Source: Taudactylus pleione (Eukaryota > Chordata > Amphibia > Anura > Myobatrachidae). From it: a stretch of 64,000 nucleotides of DNA. This document shows, piece by piece, positions 47,763 to 61,500 of the stretch. The position numbers and the translations under genes are program-made. The stretch's first letter is position 1. Every line of letters starts with the position of its first letter. The notes under the pieces are model-generated. The model did no database searches and was not told the DNA's origin. It saw only the letters and a program-made list of their open reading frames with translations. The stretch spans positions 186,501 through 250,500 of the forward strand of contig JAUIMM010000646.1 of the NCBI GenBank assembly GCA_031769625.1, read 5' to 3'.

Positions 47763-48267
47763 GGCCCTGATTCAGAGCCGCTCGCTCTGAATCAGGGCCG
47801 GTCTTTTTAGAACGGCCTCCTGACCACCCACAGCTATAGCGAGCGGCCAGGTAGATGGTCGCGATGGTCAAGACCATCGCGACCATCGGGCTTGCGACGA
47901 GACCCTTGTGGTAGGGTTTCGTTGCCGCAAGCCCCAGAGAGCTTTCGGCTCAAACAGAGCCGAAATCTCTCCCACTCACATCACTTGTGATGACAGTGGG
48001 GCCACCCCCAAACAACAAGCGTTCTCATGGGAACGCCTCCGTCTGGGCAGCCACCCCCCCGGCCCACCCACCAAAGGGGGCGTGCTGTCACTCAACATCG
48101 ACAGCACGCCCCCTTTGGTGCGAGACCCGGAGCAATGGCTTGCCCGTCGCCATCCGGGTCTCGCGCATGCGCACAACGGAGTCGGCTCCGTCGTGCGCAT
48201 GCTCTCTGGGCCATCATCGACCCGATTGCGAGCGCTCAGCGATTGCGACCGGGTCTAAATCAGGCCC
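47763..48267. mobile_element. TIR element with palindromic core, 505 bp, AGA target duplication
   Basis: Begins ggccctgattcagag and ends ctaaatcaggccc, flanked by AGA on both sides (47760-47762 and 48268-48270), a probable 3-bp target duplication compatible with PIF/Harbinger-type insertion. Next to the left end is a perfect 15-bp inverted repeat with a 7-nt spacer (47763-47777 and 47785-47799). The 16-bp gatggtcgcgatggtc hairpin at 47854-47887 is the same as that at 20442-20475, and gagtcggctccgtcgtgcgc is shared, so this and the 20-kb element are one family in opposite orientation. No transposase. Confidence 0.8.
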
Positions 48268-48633
48268 AGAGTTCCCCCCGGCCTCTGCCTTATGGACAGG
48301 TAGAAGCGTTTGGGGAGCGGTGCAGGGACGGCCTACGTTCCCAGAAATGGGGTAGTGTCACCCCCGATTTCTGAGAGTGCTGAGACCAGGATCTGCGCCC
48401 ATGGATGCAGACTTCCTGGCGTCGCAAGCCACCAGGACCCTGTCAGGCTGCGGCAAAGCTTCAGCTACTGCAGCCTGACCAAAGGGATGACAACCGTGAC
48501 AGATGGACGCATTCATACCGAAGGAGATTTCAGCCTGTTACCTTGGTCACAGCATTGGGTCACACACATGCACCAAGGAGGGGAACGTTTCCTACAGACA
48601 CATCCTGCTGCATTTCAATTTTAGATGGATGGA
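48268..48633 (+). repeat. Dispersed repeat, copy B, without an internal array
   Basis: Colinear with 33690-33860 and 34440-34530 (see copy A). Where copy A has about 600 bp of 47-bp tandem units, this copy has about 60 bp. It begins directly at the end of the TIR element and ends at the 32-bp array. The short overlapping frames here have no recognisable domain. Confidence 0.75.
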
Positions 48634-49574
48634 CTGCACCTGACTGATCACCCTGTATACTCTCTGCACCTGACTCTGACCGCCCTGTGTACTCTCTGCT
48701 ACTGACTCTGATCGCCCTATATACCCTCTGCACCTGACTCTGACCGCCCTGTGTACTCTCTGTAACTGACTCTGACCGCCCTATATACCCTCTGCACCTG
48801 ACTCTGATCGCCCCCTATACCCTCTGCACCTGACTCTGATCGCCCTGTATACTCTCTGCTATTGACTCTGATCGCCCTATATACCCTCTGCACCTGACTC
48901 TGACCGCCCTGTGTACTCTCTGTAACTGACTCTGACCGCCCTATATACCCTCTGCACCTGACTCTGATCGCCCCCTATACCCTCTGCACCTGACTCTGAT
49001 CGCCCTATATACCCTCTGCACCTGACTCTGATCGCCCCCTATATACCCTCTGCACCTGACTCTGATCGCCCCCTATATACCCTCTGCACCTGACTCTGAT
49101 CGCCCCCTATATACCCTCTGCACCTGACTCTGATCGCCCTATATACCCACTGCACCTGACTCTGAACGCCCTATATACCCTCTGCACCTGATTCTGATCG
49201 CCCTATATACCCTCTGCACCTGACTCTGATCGCCTTATATACCCTCTGCACCTGACTCTGTTCGCCCCCTATATACCCTCTGCACCTGACTCTGATCGCC
49301 CCCTATATACCCTCTGCACCTGACTCTGATCGCCCCCTATATACCCTCTGCACCTGACTTTGATTGCCCCACATATACCCTCTGCACCTAACTCTGATCG
49401 CCCTATATACCCTCTGCACCTGACTCTGATCGCCCTATATACCCTCTGCACCTGATTGATCACCCTAAATACCCTCTGCACCTGACTCTGATCGCCCTGT
49501 ATACTCTCTGCTACTGACTCTGATCGCCCTGTATACTCTCTGTAACTGACTCTCCTTTATACCCTATATACTCT
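48634..49574. repeat. 32-bp minisatellite, about 29 copies
   Basis: The unit is ctctgcacctgactctgatc followed by gccctatatacc, with ccctatat/cctgtat and gatc/gacc variants and some units enlarged by cc or ta. It joins the 78-bp array without spacer at about 49574 (tatactct to cactgagac). Confidence 0.95.
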
Positions 49575-52500
49575 CACTGAGACCCCCGTGTAGCTGGTAC
49601 AGAATAGGCTGCGGTATGGCACATCCTGTATTACACTGCACTGCTGTGGGCACACTGAGACCCCCGTGTAGCTGCTACAGAATAGGCTGCGGTATGACAC
49701 ATCCTGTATTACACTGCACTGCTGTGGGTACACTGAGACCTCCGTGTAGCTGGTACAGAATAGGCTGCTGTATGACACATCCTGTATTACACTGCACTGC
49801 TGTGGGTACACTGAGACCCCCGTGTAGCTGGTACAGAATAGGCTGCGGTATGACACATCCTGTATTACACTGCACTGCTGTGGGTACACTGAGACCCCCG
49901 TGTAGCTGGTACAGAATAGGCTGCGGTATGGCACATCCTGTATTACACTGCACTGCTGTGGGCACACACAGACCCCCGTGTAGCAGGTACAGAATAGGCT
50001 GCGGTATGGCATCCTGTATTACACTGCACTGCTGTGGGCACAATGAGACCCCCGTGTAGCTGGTACAGAATAGGCTGCGGTATGACACATCCTGTATTAC
50101 ACTGCACTGCTGTGGGTACACTGAGACCCCCTTGTAGCTGGTACAGAATAGGCTGAGGTATGGCACATCCTGTATTACACTGCACTGCTGTGGGTACACT
50201 GAGACCCCCGTGTAGCTGGTACAGAATAGGCTGCGGTATGGCACATCCTGTATTACACTGCACTGCTGTGGGTACACTGAGACCCCCGTGTAGCTGGTAC
50301 AGAATAGGCTGCGGTATGACACATCCTGTATTACACTGCACTGCTGTGGGTACACTGAGACCCCCTTGTAGCTGGTACAGAATAGGCTGCGGTATGGCAC
50401 ATCCTGTATTACACTGCACTGCTGTGGGTACACTGAGACCCCCGTGTAGCTGGTACAGAATAGGCTGCGTTATGAAACATCCTGTATTACACTGCACTAC
50501 TGTGGGTACACTGAGCCCCCCGTGTAGCTGGTACAGAATAGGCTGCGGTATGACACATCCAGTATTACACTGCACTGCTGTGGGCACAATGAGACCCCCG
50601 TGTAGCTGGTACAGAATAGGTTGCGGTATGACACATCCTGTATTACACTGCACTGCTGTGGGCACACTGAGACCCCCGTGTAGCTGGTACAGAATTGGCT
50701 GCGGTATGACACATCCTGTATTACACTGCACTGCTGTGGGTACACACAGACCCCCGTGTAGCTGGTACAGAATAGGCTGCGGTATGACACATCCTGTATT
50801 ACACTGCACTGCTGTGGGCACACTGAGACCCCCGTGTACCTGGCACAGAATAGGCTGCGGTATGACATATCCTGTATTACACTGCACTGCTGTGGGCACA
50901 CTGAGACCCCCGTGTAGCTGGCACAGAATAGGCTGCGATATGACACATCCTGTATTACACTGCACTGCTGTGGGCACACTGAGACCCCCGTGTAGCTGGC
51001 ACAGAATAGGCTGCGGTATGACACATCCTGTATTACACTGCACTGCTGTGGGTACACTGAGACCCCCGTGTAGCTGGTACAGAATAGGCTGCGGTATGAG
51101 ACATCCTGTATTACACTGCACTGCTGTGGGTACACTGAGACCCCCGTGTAGCTGGTACAGAATAGGCTGCGGTATGACACATCCTGTATTACACTGCACT
51201 GCTGTGGGCACACTGAGACCCCCGTGTAGCTGGTACAGAATAGGCTGCGGTATGACACATCCTGTATTACACTGCACTGCTGTGGATACACTGAGACCCC
51301 CGTGTAGCTGGTACAGAATAGGCTGCGGTATGACACATCCTGTATTACACTGCACTGCTGTGGGTACACAGAGACCCCCGTGTAGCTGGTACTGAATAGG
51401 CTGCGGTATGACATCCTGTATTATACTGCACTGCTGTGGGCACACTGAGACCCCCGTGTAGCTGGTACAGAATAGGCTGCGGTATGACACATCCTGTATT
51501 ACACTGCACTGCTGTGGGCACACTGAGACCCCCGTGTAGCTGGTACAGAATAGGCTGCGGTATGACACATCCTGTATTACACTGCACTGCTGTGGGTACA
51601 CTGAGACCCCCGTGTAGCTGGTACAGAATAGGCTGCACTATGACACATCCTGTATTACAGTGCCCTGCTGTGGGTACACTGAGACCCCCGTGTAGCTGGT
51701 ACAGAATAGGCTGCGGTATGACACATCCTGTATTACACTGCACTGCTGTGGGTTCACTGAGACCCCCGTGTAGCTGGTACAGAATAGGCTGCGGTATGAC
51801 ACATCCTGTATTACGCTGCACTGCTGTGGGTACACTGAGACCCCCGTGTAGCTGGTACAGAATAGGCTGCGGTATGACACATCCTGTATTACGCTGCACT
51901 GCTGTGGGTACACTGAGACCCCCGTGTAGCTGGTACAGAATAGGCTGCGGTATGACACATCCTGTATTACGCTGCACTGCTGTGGGCACACTGAGACCCC
52001 CGTGTAGCTGGTACAGAATAGGCTGCGGTATGACACATCCTGTATTACGCTGCACTGCTGTGGGCACACTTAGACCCCCGTGTAGCTGGTACAGAATAGG
52101 CTGCGGTATGACACATCCTGTATTACGCTGCACTTCTGTGGGCACACTGAGACCCCCGTGTAGCTGGTACAGAATAGGCTGCGGTATGGCACATCCTGTA
52201 TTACACTGCACTGCTGTGGGCACACTGAGACCCCCGTGTAGCTGGTACAGAATAGGCTGCGGTATGACACATCCTGTATTACACTGCACTGCTGTGGGTA
52301 CACTGAGACCCCCGTGTAGCTGGTACAGAATAGGCTGCGGTATGGCACATCCTGTATTACACTGCACTGCTGTGGGCACACTGAGACCCCCGTGTAGCTG
52401 GTACAGAATAGGCTGCGGTATGACACATCCTGTATTACACTGCACTGCTGTGGGTACACTGAGACCCCCGTGTAGCTGGTACAGAATAGGCTGCGGTATG

Positions 52501-55500
52501 ACACATCCTGTATTACACTGCACTGCTGTGGGTACACTGAGACCCCCGTGTAGCTGGTACAGAATAGGCTGCGGTATGACACATCCTGTATTACACTGCA
52601 CTGCTGTGGGCACACTGAGACCCCCGTGTAGCTGGTACAGAATAGGCTGCGGTATGACACATCCTGTATTACGCTGCACTGCTGGGGGTACACTGAGACC
52701 CCCGTGTAGCTGGTACAGAATAGGCTGCGGTATGTCACATCCTGTATAACGCTGCACTGCTGTGGGTACACTGAGACCCCCGTGTAGCTGGTACAGAATA
52801 GGCTGCGGTATGACACATCCTGTATTACGCTGCACTGCTGTGGGCACACTGAGACCCTCGTGTAGCTGGTACAGAATAGGCTGCGGTATGACACATCCTG
52901 TATTACGCTGCACTGCTGTGGGTACACTGAGACCCCCGTGTAGCTGGTACAGAATAGGCTGCGGTATGACACATCCTGTATTACGCTGCACTGCTGTGGG
53001 TACACTGAGACCCCCGTGTAGCTGGTACAGAATAGGCTGCGGTATGACACATCCTGTATTACACTGCACTGCTGTGGGTACACTGAGACCCCCGTGTAGC
53101 TGGTACAGAATAGGCTGCGGTATGACACATCCTGTATTACACTGCACTGCTGTGGGCACACTGAGACCCCCGTGTAGCTGGTACAGAATAGGCTGCGGTA
53201 TGACATCCTGTATTACACTGCACTGCTGTGGGTACACTGAGACCCCCGTGTAGTTGGTACAGAATAGGCTGCTGTATGACACATCCTGTATTACACTGCA
53301 CTGCTGTGGGCACACAGAGACCCCCGTGTAGCTGGTACAGAATAGGCTGCGGTATGACACATCCTGTATTACACTGCACTGCTGTGGGTACACTGAGACC
53401 CCCGTGTAGCTGGTACAGAATAGGCTGCGGTATGGCACATCCTGTATTACACTGCACTGCTGTGGGCACACTGAGACCCCCGTGTAGCTGGTACAGAATA
53501 GGCTGCGGTATGACACATCCTGTATTACACTGCACTGCTGTGGGTACACTGAGACCCCCGTGTAGCTGGTACAGAATAGGCTGCGGTATGACACATCCTG
53601 TATTACACTGCACTGCTGTGGGTACACTGAGACCCCCGTGTAGCTGGTACAGAATAGGCTGCGGTATGACACATCCTGTATTACACTGCACTGCTGTGGG
53701 CACACTGAGACCCCCGTGTAGCTGGTACAGAATAGGCTGCGGTATGACACATCCTGTATTACGCTGCACTGCTGGGGGTACACTGAGACCCCCGTGTAGC
53801 TGGTACAGAATAGGCTGCGGTATGGCACATCCTGTATAACGCTGCACTGCTGTGGGTACACTGAGACCCTCGTGTAGCTGGTACAGAATAGGCTGCGGTA
53901 TGACACATACTGTATTACGCTGCACTGCTGTGGGCACACTGAGACCCTCGTGTAGCTGGTACAGAATAGGCTGCGGTATGACACATCCTGTATTACGCTG
54001 CACTGCTGTGGGTACACTGAGACCCCCGAGTAGCTGGTACAGAATAGGCTGCGGTATGACACATCCTGTATTACGCTGCACTGCTGTGGGTACACTGAGA
54101 CCCCCGTGTAGCTGGTACAGAATAGGCTGCGGTATGACACATCCTGTATTACACTGCACTGCTGTGGGTTCACTGAGACCCCCGTGTAGCTGGTACAGAA
54201 TAGGCTGCGGTATGACACATCCTGTATTACACTGCACTGCTGTGGGTACACTGAGACCCCCGTGTAGTTGGTACAGAATAGGCTGCTGTATGACACATCC
54301 TGTATTACACTGCACTGCTGTGGGCACACAGAGACCCCCGTGTAGCTGGTACAGAATAGGCTGCGGTATGACACATCCTGTATTACACTGCACTGCTGTG
54401 GGTACACAGAGACCCCCGTGTAGCTGGTACTGAATAGGCTGCGGTATGACATCCTGTATTACACTGCACTGCTGTGGGCACACTGAGACCCCCGTGTAGC
54501 TGGTACAGAATAGGCTGCGGTATGACACATCCTGTATTACACTGCACTGCTGTGGGTACACTGAGACCCCCGTGTAGCTGGTACAGAATAGGCTGCGGTA
54601 TGACATCCTCTATTACACTGCACTGCTGTGGGCACACTGAGACCCCCGTGTAGCTGGTACAGAATAGGCTGCGGTATGACACATCCTGTATTACACTGCA
54701 CTGCTGTGGGTACACTGAGACCCCCGTGTAGCTGGTACAGAATAGGCTGCGGTATGACATCCTGTATTACACTGCACTGCTGTGGGCACACTGAGACCCC
54801 CGTGTAGCTGGTACAGAATAGGCTGCGGTATGACACATCCTGTATTACACTGCACTGCTGTGGGTACACTGAGACCCCCGTGTAGCTGGTACAGAATAGG
54901 CTGCGGTATGACACATCCTGTATTACACTGCACTGCTGTGGGTACACTGAGACCTGCGTGTAGCTGGTACAGAATAGGCTGCGGTATGACACATCCTGTA
55001 TTACACTGCACTGCTGTGGGTACACTGAGACCCCCGTGTAGCTGGTACAGAATAGGCTGCGGTATGGCACATCCTGTATTACGCTGCACTGCTGTGGGCA
55101 CACTGAGACCCCCGTGTAGCTGGTACAAAATAGGCTGCGGTATGGCACATCCTGTATTACACTGCACTGCTGTGGGCACACTGAGACCCCCGTGTAGCTG
55201 GTACAGAATAGGCTGCGGTATCACATCCTGTATTACACTGCACTGCTGTGGGCACACTGAGACCCCCGTGTAGCTGGTACAGAATAGGCTGTGGTATGAC
55301 ACATCCTGTATTACACTGCACTGCTGTGGGCACACTGAGACCCCCGTGTAGCTGGTACAGAATAGGCTGCGGTATGACATCCTGTATTACACTGCACTGC
55401 TGTGGGCACACTGAGACCCCCGTGTAGCTGATACAGAATAGGCTGCGGTATGACATCCTGTATTACACTGCACTGCTGTGGGTACACTGAGACCCCCGTG

Positions 55501-58500
55501 TAGCTGGTACAGAATAGGCTGCGGTATGACACATCCTGTATTACACTGCACTGCTGTGGGCACACTGAGACCCCCGTGTAGCTGGTACAGAATAGGCTGC
55601 GGTATGACACATCCTGTATTACACTGCACTGCTGTGGGCACACTAGACCCCCGTGTAGCTGGTACAGAATAGGCTGCGGTATGACACATCCTGTATTACA
55701 CTGCACTGCTGTGGGTACACTGAGACCCCCGTGTAGCTGGTACAGAATAGGCTGCGGTATGACACATCCTGTATTACACTGCACTGCTGTGGGTACACTG
55801 AGACCCCCGTGTAGCTGGTACAGAATAGGCTGCGGTATGGCACATCCTGTATTACACTGCACTGCTTTGGGCACACTGAGACCCCCGTGTAGCTGGTACA
55901 GAATAGGCTGCGGTATGGCACATCCTGTATTACACTGCACTGCTGTGGGCACACTGAGACCCCCGTGTAGCTGGTACAGAATAGGCTGCGGTATGACACA
56001 TCCTGTATTACACTGCACTGCTGTGGGCACACTGAGACCCCCGTGTAGCTGGTACAGAATAGGCTGCGGTATGACACATCCTGTATTACACTGCACTGCT
56101 GTGGGCACACTGAGACCCCCGTGTAGCTGGTACAGAATAGGCTGCGGTATGACACATCCTGTATTACACTGCACTGCTGTGGGTACACTGAGACCCCCGT
56201 GTAGCTGGTACAGAATAGGCTGCGGTATGACACATCCTGTATTACACTGCACTGCTGTGGGCACACTGAGACCCCCGTGTAGCTGGTACAGAATAGGCTG
56301 CGGTATGACACATCCTGTATTACACTGCACTGCTGTGGGTACACTGAGACCCCCGTGTAGCTGGTACAGAATAGGCTGCTGTATGACACATCCTGTATTA
56401 CACTGCACTGCTGTGGGTACACTGAGACCCCCGTGTAGCTGGCACAGAATAGGCTGCGGTATGACACATCCTGTATTACACTGCACTGCTGTGGGCACAC
56501 TGAGACCCCCTTGTAGCTGGTACAGAATAGGCTGCATTATGACACATCCTGTATTACACTGCACTGCTGTGGGTACACTGAGACCCCTGTGTAGCTGGTA
56601 CAGAATAGGCTGCGGTATGGCACATCCTGTATTACACTGCACTGCTGTGGGCACACTGAGACCCCCGTGTAGCTGGTACAGAATAGGCTGCGGTATGACA
56701 CATCCTGTATTACACTGCACTGCTGTGGTCACATTGAGACCCCCGTGTAGCTGGTACAGAATAGGCTGCGGTATCACATCCTGTATTACACTGCACTGCT
56801 GTGGGCACACTGAGACCCCCGTGTAGCTGGTACAGAATAGGCTGCGGTATGACACATCCTGTATTACACTGCACTGCTGTGGGTACACTGAGACCCCCGT
56901 GTAGCTGGTACAGAATAGGCTGCGGTATGGCACATCATGTATTACGCTGCACTGCTGTGGGTACACTGAGACCCCCGTGTAGCTGGTACAGAATAGGCTG
57001 CGGTATGACACATCCTGTATTACACTGCACTGCTGTGGGTACACCGAGACCCCCGTGTAGCTGGTACAGAATAGGCTGCGGTATGACACATCCTGTATTA
57101 CACTGCACTGCTGTGGGTACACTGAGACCCCCGTGTAGCTGGTACAGAATAGGCTGCTGCACTGCTGTGGGTACGCTGAGACCCCCGTGTAGCTGGTACA
57201 GAATAGGCTGCGGTAGGACACATCCTGTATTACACTGCACTGCTGTGGGTACACTGAGACCCCCGTGTAGCTGGTACAGAATAGGCTGCGGTATGACACA
57301 TCCTGTATTACACTGCACTGCTGTGGGTACACTGAGACCCCCGTGTAGCTGGTACAGAATAGGCTGCGGTATGACACATCCTGTATTACACTGCACTGCT
57401 GTGGGCACACTGAGACCCCCGTGTAGCTGGTACAGAATAGGCTGCGGTATGACACATCCTGTATTACACTGCACTGCTGGGGGTACACTGAGACCCCCGT
57501 GTAGCTGGTACAGAATAGGCTGCGGTATGACACATCCTGTATTACACTGCACTGCTGGGGGTACACTGAGACCCGCGTGTAGCTGGTACAGAATAGGCTG
57601 CGGTATGGCACATCCTGTATTACGCTGCACTGCTGTGGGTACACTGAGACCCCCGTGTAGCTGGTACAGAATAGGCTGCGGTATGACACATCCTGTATTA
57701 CACTGCACTGCTGTGGGGACACTGAGACCCCTGTGTAGCTGGTACAGAATAGGCTGCGGTATGACATCCTGTATTACACTGCACTGCTGTGGGCACAGAG
57801 ACCCCCGTGTAGCTGGTACAGAATAGGCTGCAGTATGGCACATCATGTATTACGCTGCACTGCTGTGGGTACACTGAGACCCCCGTGTAGCTGGTACAGA
57901 ATAGGCTGCGGTATGACACATCCTGTATTACACTGCACTGCTGTGGGTACACTGAGACCCCCGTGTAGCTGGTACAGAATAGGCTGCGGTATGACACATC
58001 CTGTATTACACTGCACTGCTGTGGGTACACTGAGACCCCCGTGTAGCTGGTACAGAATAAGCTGCTGCACTGCTGTGGGTACGCTGAGACCCCCGTGTAG
58101 CTGGTACAGAATAGGCTGCGGTATGACACATCCTGTATTACACTGCACTGCTGTGGGCACACTGAGACCCCCGTGTAGCTGGTACAGAATAGGCTGCGGT
58201 ATGACACATCCTGTATTACACTGCACTGTTGTGGGCACACTGAGATCCCTGTGTAGCTGGTACAGAATAGGCTGCGGTATGACACATCCTGTATTACACT
58301 GCACTGCTGTGGGCACACTGAGACCCCCGTGTAGCTGGTACAGAATAGGCTGCGGTATGGCACATCCTGTATTACACTACACTGCTGTGGGAACACTGAG
58401 ACCCCCGTGTAGCTGGTACAGAATAGGCTGCGGTATGATACATCCTGTATTACACTGCACTGCTGTGGGCACAGAGACCCCCGTGTAGCTGGTACAGAAT

Positions 58501-61500
58501 AGGCTGCGGTATGATACATCCTGTATTACACTGCACTGCTGTGGGCACAGAGACCCCCGTGTAGCTGGTACAGAATAGGCTGCGGTATGATACATCCTGT
58601 ATTACACTGCACTGCTGTGGGCACAGAGACCCCCGTGTAGCTGGTACAGAATAGGCTGCGGTATGACACATCCTGTATTACACTGCACTGCTGTGGGTAC
58701 ACTGAGACCCCCGTGTAGCTGGCACAGAATAGGCTGCGGTATGACACATCCTGTATTACACTGCACTGCTGTGGGTACACTGAGACCCCCGTGTAGCTGG
58801 TACAGAATAGGCTGCGGTATGACACATCCTGTATTACACTGCACCGCTGTGGGCACACTGAGACCCCCGTGTAGCTGGTACAGAATAGGCTGCGGTATGA
58901 CACATCCTGTATTACACTGCACCGCTGTGGGCACACTGAGACCACCGTGTAGCTGGTACAGAATAGGCTGCGGTATGACACATCCTGTATTACACTGCAC
59001 CGCTGTGGGTACACTGAGACCCCCGTGTAGCTGGTACAGAATAGGCTGCGGTATGACACATCCTGTATTACACTGCACTGCTGTGGGTACACTGAGACCC
59101 CCGTGTAGCTGGTACAGAATAGGCTGCGGTATGACAGATCCGTATTACACTGCACTGCTGTGGGTACACTGAGACCCCCGTGTAGCTGGTACAGAATAGG
59201 CTGCGGTATGACACATCCTGTATTACACTGCACTGCTGTGGGCACACTGAGACCCCCGTGTAGCTGGTACAGAATAGGCTGCGGTATGACACATCCTGTA
59301 TTACACTGCAGTGCTGGGGGTACACTGAGACCCCCGTGTAGCTGGTACAGAATAGGCTGCGGTATGACACATCCTGTATTACACTGCACTGCTGGGGGTA
59401 CACTGAGACCCGCGTGTAGCTGGTACAGAATAGGCTGCGGTATGGCACATCCTGTATTACGCTGCACTGCTGTGGGTACACTGAGACCCCCGTGTAGCTG
59501 GTACAGAATAGGCTGCGGTATGACACATCCTGTATTACACTGCACTGCTGTGGGGACACTGAGACCCCCGTGTAGCTGGTACAGAATAGGCTGCGGTATG
59601 ACATCCTGTATTACACTGCACTGCTGTGGGTACACTGAGACCCCCGTGTAGCTGGTACAGAATAGGCTGCGGTATGACACATCCTGTATTACACTGCACT
59701 GCTGTGGGTACACTGAGACCCTCGTGTAGCTGGTACAGAATAGGCTGCGGTATGGCACATCCTGTATTACACTGCACTGCTGTGGGTACACTGAGACCCC
59801 CGTGTAGCTGGTACAGAATAGGCTGCGGTATGACACATCCTGTATTACACTGCACTGCTGTGGGCACACTGAGACCCCCGTGTAGCTGGTACAGAATAGG
59901 CTGCGGTATGACACATCCTGTATTACACTGCACTGATGTGGGTACACTGAGACCCCCGTGTAGCTGGTACAGAATAGGCTGCGGTATGACACATCCTGTA
60001 TTACACTGCACTGCTGTGGGCACACTGAGACCCCCGTGTAGCTGGTACAGAATAGGCTGCGGTATGACACATCCTGTATTACACTGCACTGCTGTGGGCA
60101 CACTGAGACCCCCGTGTAGCTGGTACAGAATAGGCTGCGGTATGACACATCCTGTATTACACTGCACTGCTGTGGGTACACTGAGACCCCCGTGTAGCTG
60201 GCACCGAATAGGCTGCGGTATGACACATCCTGTATTACACTGCACTGCTGTGGGTACACTGAGACCCCAGTGTAGCTGGTACAGAATTGGCTGCGGTATG
60301 ACACATCCTGTATTACACTGCACTGCTGTGGGTACACTGAGACCCCCGTGTAGCTGGTACAGAATAGGCTGCGGTATGATATCCTGTATTACACTGCACT
60401 GCTGTGGGTACACTGAGACCCCCGTGTAGCTGGTACAGAATAGGCTGCGGTATGGCACATCCTGTATTACACTGCACTGCTGTGGGTACACTGAGACCCC
60501 CGTGTAGCTGGTACAGAATAGGCTGCGGTATGACACATCCTGTATTACACTGCACTGCTGTGGGCACAGAGACCCCCGTGTAGCTGGTACAGAATAGGCT
60601 GCGGTATGACACATCCTGTATTACACTGCACTGCTGTGGGTACACTGAGACCCCCGTGTAGCTGGTACAGAATAGGCTGCGGTATGAGACATCCTGTATT
60701 ACACTGCACTGCTGTGGGCACACTGAGACCCCGTGTAGCTGGTACAGAATAGGCTGCGGTATGGCACATCCTGTATTACACTGCACTGCTGTGGGCACAC
60801 TGAGACCCCCGTGTAGCTGGTACAGAATAGGCTGCGGTATGGCACATCCTGTATTACACTGCACTGCTGTGGGAACACTGAGACCCCCGTGTAGCTGGTA
60901 CAGAATAGGCTGCGGTATGATACATCCTGTATTACACTGCACTGCTGTGGGCACAGAGACCCCCGTGTAGCTGGTACAGAATAGGCTGCGGTATGATACA
61001 TCCTGTATTACACTGCACTGCTGTGGGCACAGAGACCCCCGTGTAGCTGGTACAGAATAGGCTGCGGTATGACACATCCTGTATTACACTGCACTGCTGT
61101 GGGTACACTGAGACCCCCGTGTAGCTGGCACAGAATAGGCTGCGGTATGACACATCCTGTATTACACTGCACTGCTGTGGGTACACTGAGACCCCCGTGT
61201 AGCTGGTACAGAATAGGCTGCGGTATGACACATCCTGTATTACACTGCACCGCTGTGGGCACACTGAGACCCCCGTGTAGCTGGTACAGAATAGGCTGCG
61301 GTATGACACATCCTGTATTACACTGCACCGCTGTGGGCACACTGAGACCCCCGTGTAGCTGGTACAGAATAGGCTGCGGTATGACACATCCTGTATTACA
61401 CTGCACCGCTGTGGGTACACTGAGACCCCCGTGTAGCTGGTACAGAATAGGCTGCGGTATGACACATCCTGTATTACACTGCACTGCTGTGGGTACACTG

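Noticed and set aside
51345..54452. 1,035-codon open frame in the 78-bp array, and many similar frames on both strands between 49.6 and 62.8 kb
   Set aside because: The unit is 26 codons and stop-poor in most frames; frames end wherever a 2- to 4-bp indel variant occurs. No splice sites, start context or domain supports coding.
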